NCBI GenBank assembly: GCA_022592435.1
Contig: JABYQS010000840.1
Span: forward strand, 1-12,321
Length of the DNA: 12,321 nucleotides
Direction of reading: 5' to 3'
Source: Cerioporus squamosus
Lineage: Eukaryota > Basidiomycota > Agaricomycetes > Polyporales > Polyporaceae
Each line of letters opens with the position of its first letter. The stretch's first letter is position 1. Position numbers and translations under genes: made by a program. Of this stretch, positions 9,329 through 12,321 are shown piece after piece. A model generated the notes under the pieces. The model ran no database searches. It was not told the DNA's origin and saw only the letters and a list, made by a program, of their open reading frames with translations.

Positions 9329-10168
9329 CTACGACCCTCTTGAGCCCAGGCTGCCAGCCTTGCCATTGTGTCTTCGCTGTTCTCCTGCTCCTCGATGCTG
9401 TCTGCTTGTGTAACCTGTCAGCTGGTCAGTTGGGACCAAATGATGTTTACGACACCACGGTACACAACCACTCTGAGAACCGACTTCTTTGACGATTCTT
9501 GTAGCTCTCCCGCGATGATGAGCTCATCCAAGATCTGCCCCAAGGTTGCGATGTTAGGGCAGTTTACAGGGGCTTGTGGATGAGGACTTACGGCGTATGC
9601 CTCTGGAAGTTGAAGATCCTGAATGCATATCATGCAGTGTAAGCACATCTCTCGAGGTACGAGAACATGTTCCGCGCACAGGTCAAGCTCGCAGACCTAC
9701 GAGGCAGTGTCAATCGCGCACAGACGGACAACGCAGGAAGGCCCACTCACGTTCCCAAAGTATCGGTCCAGCACCTCGACGTAAAGGTGGATAACCTCCA
9801 GTACCACCAACTCGTTGTCTCCCTGGCTGATCCCGGCCACGAAGAACAGCGACGCATATCGCCTGTACACAACCTTCGTGTCTGCGCCGCGCATCCCGCT
9901 AGCTCAGCTCCCTGTCCCGCTCCCGCAATCCCCTCCTTGAGAATGCTACACACCTTTGTACTCAAGGAAGTTACACATCCGCGTCCGCCGAGCCAGCACC
10001 AGCTGGGTAACGTCCTTCACGATCTTCGCCTTGGCCTTCTGGGACATCGTTTGGTACCATTTCGCCAGTCGGACCTTCCCTGCGCGTGTTCGTCAGCAGC
10101 AGGTCCTCAGCGCCTTGTAGGTTGCTAAACCGTACCTTGCCGGGAGACGAGGACATATAGTTGATCAT
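9329..10168 (-). CDS. APS1: AP-1 clathrin adaptor complex, small (sigma) subunit
   Basis: The sigma subunit belongs to the heterotetrameric AP-1 adaptor that sorts clathrin cargo between the trans-Golgi and endosomes. Minus-strand exons: 10168-10136 (MINY start), 10079-9954 ([20 protein letters not shown], then [16 protein letters not shown]), 9881-9751 ([40 protein letters not shown]), 9696-9680 (VCELDL, a 17-nt exon), 9618-9592 (IFNFQ, AYA), 9534-9469 ([20 protein letters not shown]) and 9414 onward ([15 protein letters not shown]). These fit the family's roughly 155-160 residues. YFGNVCELD with [15 protein letters not shown] favours AP-1 over the other adaptor sigma chains. Three single-base breaks are suspected, near 10155, 9602 and 9366. 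The stop at 9331-9329 needs the third one; read as written, the frame continues to 9145 and overlaps REX3. The donor of the sixth exon could instead be at 9465. Confidence 0.92.
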
Positions 10169-10424
10169 AGTGAGTGGAGCAGTAGGCCGAGGGCGCGCAG
10201 GGCTGAGCAGTTGGTATCCGAGTCTGAGACCGGCGGCAGCGGCAGATCCAGGCAGAGGCGTTGATTGCCATTCCGGGCACTCGGCAAAACGCGATCGGCC
10301 ACTAGCGCTTATGTAGAGTACAAGTCATCCTCACACTTTATCTCACGTCAGCGGTGGCCAAGCCTGCAACTAGCACTCAAGTTTTAAGTACTTTACATGA
10401 AGTCGCGAAGCAAGCTCCAGCAAG
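10169..10424. promoter_or_regulatory. Divergent promoter region between AP-1 sigma and the 10425 gene
   Basis: The two start codons diverge across 256 bases, which must hold both promoters. A TCACGTCA word at 10343-10350 differs by one base from the TGACGTCA bZIP/CRE site and is the only candidate site I would name. No TATA box is clear. Alternating GGCGGCAGCGGCAG-type words occur near 10230-10245. Confidence 0.45.
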
Positions 10425-12318
10425 ATGCCAGACCCCCAAAGCCCAACAAAGATGACCTTGCCGGATTTTTTGAAGATGCTGACAAGCAACAACGTCCCAC
10501 CGTCTAAGGCAATGATGGTGGCGGGGAAGATGCGAGTAATTCACTTAATATGAACTACACGAGGCACTGCACTGACTGCATGATTAGATACAAGACGCAT
10601 AACACACCGGAGCAATTGGCGCAGCTGTCAGATTTCTCGCTCGAGTCCGCAGGCGTGACCGAGAAAGACGTCCGGAAACTCGTCCTTGCGGCCGTGCGCA
10701 AGGCAGGATACAAGCATAAACCCCCTGCCGTCGCGAGCAGCTCCCGGAACGTGCAATCCACGAGTAAAGGCTCTAGTAAAACTCCGGTAAGCCTGGCCTC
10801 ATCTCGCGCGAAGAGGCTCATGGCAGTGGGCAGGGACGGTTGTGCTAACCTCGAACCTGCAGCGAAGAAGAAGAGAAGAAACGGAAACGAGACGATGACC
10901 TCAATGAACTGCTGCCAGAGAAATCGCTGAGGAAGGCGACTCCTATGGCAGCCTTGACTTCCACGAGGTTCTCGATGAGGAGGTGCGTAAGTGTGTCCGC
11001 TGGGGACTCCCACCGGGACACCTGGAGGGCGTGTTCCTTGTTGCAGAGCACCCACCATGTGTTCCTGGGTTCCCGGGAATGCCACTCTGAGCAGCCTCGT
11101 ACCCTTCGATGTCGCTGACTGCGTACCGGTTATTATGCAGGCGATCAAACCCAAGTACACGGTGGTGAACCGTGCGCCCGTCATGATGGCTTGGGCGTTC
11201 GTGGTCGCAGAACGGTTGGGCTTCCAACGGGAGGAGGCCCCAGTATAGGTATGTGACCCACCGCTTCCCTGAGCACTGAGCATCGAGGCAGTGCGGTGCG
11301 GCGGTGCATGCACCGGACGAGCCCGATACTAACACTTCGTTCTTTCATCCTCTGCCACTGCATGCTGGTCAACCGCACGGCCCATGCTCATGTCCGTGTC
11401 TGTGCTCCGGTGCTCGCCCTGCCATTCCCATGGCAGCCTCAGTCTACACGGAGATGAACGCAATTTCGAAAGGCGTCTCGCTGGGCATATACGAGCCCGG
11501 CACGCAGAAGCTCAAGGGCACGGACGCGAGTCGCACCGGCACCCAGCCTTACGTGGAGCTCATGGGCAGACGGTCAGTCCGCACCCTTCACCTGCACAGG
11601 AAATATCCAGGCTGACGCACCGCCCATGCGCACACCCACCAATACTGCCTTGCCCTCCATATGGCCTCGTCCACCTTCCCTGTCATCCAAACTAGCATGT
11701 ACGTAACCATATACTCCTCCTCTTGTCCTCACTAACGCCCACCTCGCACCCGTCACCTCGTCACTCGTCGCCCCTCTCCTTCGAACCTGCGCGTTTTTCA
11801 CAACTTCCAACCGTTCTTTCTTCTGCCCCGATATCGCACCCTGCTCGGCACCCTTCTTGGGCCGATCCGCCTTCTCCCGCAGACCCCTCTACCAAACAGC
11901 CTCCTCGCAATGGCGTGCCTCTCCTCCGGCTCGCCCGTGGCGCCCACCTCGGCCTTCTCGTACATCACACGGGCTTTACGGCAGACGGCGCACACATTGT
12001 GGGTGCGCTGCGCCTTCTCGCAGCGAGCTATCCCCCCACGGAACTCAACGAGAAGGGCTTCGCCCTCTACGCCGACTTCCGCCCGAGGCTGACGGCTGGG
12101 GCCAGCGGGGGGGTGCGCTGCTCCAGATCCTGAGCTTGCGGAAGGCTCCTCGCGAGGACGAGGTTGAAGGTCCGGAGCGGGACGGGACTGCGTCTATGGC
12201 GGACCCTCCTGTTGCTGGAATCGTGAAGACGGAAGATCCTTCATACGCGGACGAAGAGCGACACAGGAGCAAGCTCAGGGTCAGGATCGGAGCAAGAGCA
12301 GCAGCAGCAAGGTGCTAA
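10425..12318 (+). CDS. Fungal protein of unknown function, possibly incomplete at the window edge
   Basis: I recognise this as a protein conserved in basidiomycetes but cannot name a function. Likely exons: 10425-10531, 10588-10786, 10863-10982, 11141-11248, 11437-11572 and 11883-12318. The start gives MPDPQSPTKMTLPDFLKML. Exons 1-2 encode a small helical region (SKAMMVAGKIYKTHN, SDFSLESAGVTEKDVRKLVL) of SAM-like appearance, followed by a Ser-rich linker. The core has VVNRAPVMMAWAFVVAERLG, SVYTEMNAISKGVSLGIYE, QPYVELMGRR, SPVAPTSAFSYITRALRQTA and PPTELNEKGFALYADF, then ADGWGQRG and ILSLRK. The tail is charged. Conserved peptides change frame in exons 3, 4 and 6, near 10863, 10927, 11240, 11919, 11992 and 12090. 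The frame as written stops at 12316-12318, but another frame stays open to the edge with a Gln/Ser/Lys-rich tail, so the true end may lie outside. The long introns 11249-11436 and 11573-11882 are less certain. Confidence 0.75.
10532..10587 (+). other. Probable GC-AG intron
   Basis: No GT donor gives the right phase here. A GCGAGT donor at 10532 and the TGATTAG acceptor ending at 10587 remove 56 nt and join AT to A, producing VAGKIYKTHN, which matches the family as I remember it. A CTGAC branch-point word lies about 10 nt before the acceptor. GC-AG introns form a small minority of fungal introns. The alternative GTAATT donor at 10535 gives the wrong phase. Confidence 0.7.
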
Positions 12319-12321
12319 GAG

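Noticed and set aside
10555..11313. 252-codon open frame on the minus strand
   Set aside because: It lies antisense to exons 2-4 of the plus-strand gene, whose conserved peptides and introns explain the sequence. The minus-strand peptide has no family-like segment.

Overview
The window looks like nuclear DNA from a basidiomycete fungus, most likely an Agaricomycete. The genes are packed close together and split by many short introns, mostly 49-60 nt, with GTRNGT donors and CTGAC/CTAAC-type branch points. All the proteins I recognise belong to fungal families. I see no bacterial operon, CRISPR array, rRNA or tRNA gene, and no intact transposon.

Layout, left to right. 1-507 is non-coding and holds a 55-nt imperfect hairpin and a GGATGG/GGTAG-rich tract. 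508-1318 (-) is a centromeric histone H3 variant (CENP-A/Cse4 type). 1319-3077 has no gene I can support. 3078-4700 (+) is a Gfd2/YDR514C-like protein with an RNase H-like DEDDh exonuclease fold. 4954-6770 (-) is an intact 11-exon ceramide synthase (LAG1/LAC1, TLC domain, 421 aa). 6771-7226 is a divergent promoter. 7227-9155 (+) is an intact 7-exon RNA exonuclease of the REX3 type (534 aa). About 9329-10168 (-) is the sigma subunit of the AP-1 clathrin adaptor. 10169-10424 is a second divergent promoter. 10425 to at least 12318 (+) is a protein of unknown function that I recall as conserved in basidiomycetes; it has a probable GC-AG intron and may run past the window.

The genes do housekeeping jobs (centromere identity, RNA trimming, sphingolipid synthesis, vesicle traffic) and show no sign of forming a pathway or cluster. 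I did not find a new biological system. The strongest unexplained signal is different: LAG1 and REX3 read cleanly through every exon, while the other four genes carry runs of single-base frame breaks inside strongly conserved peptides. In several exons the shifts cancel so that the frame is restored. Uncorrected consensus errors in the assembly are the simplest explanation, but real decay or allelic variation is not excluded. Protein comparisons here rest on memory of the families, not on a database search.
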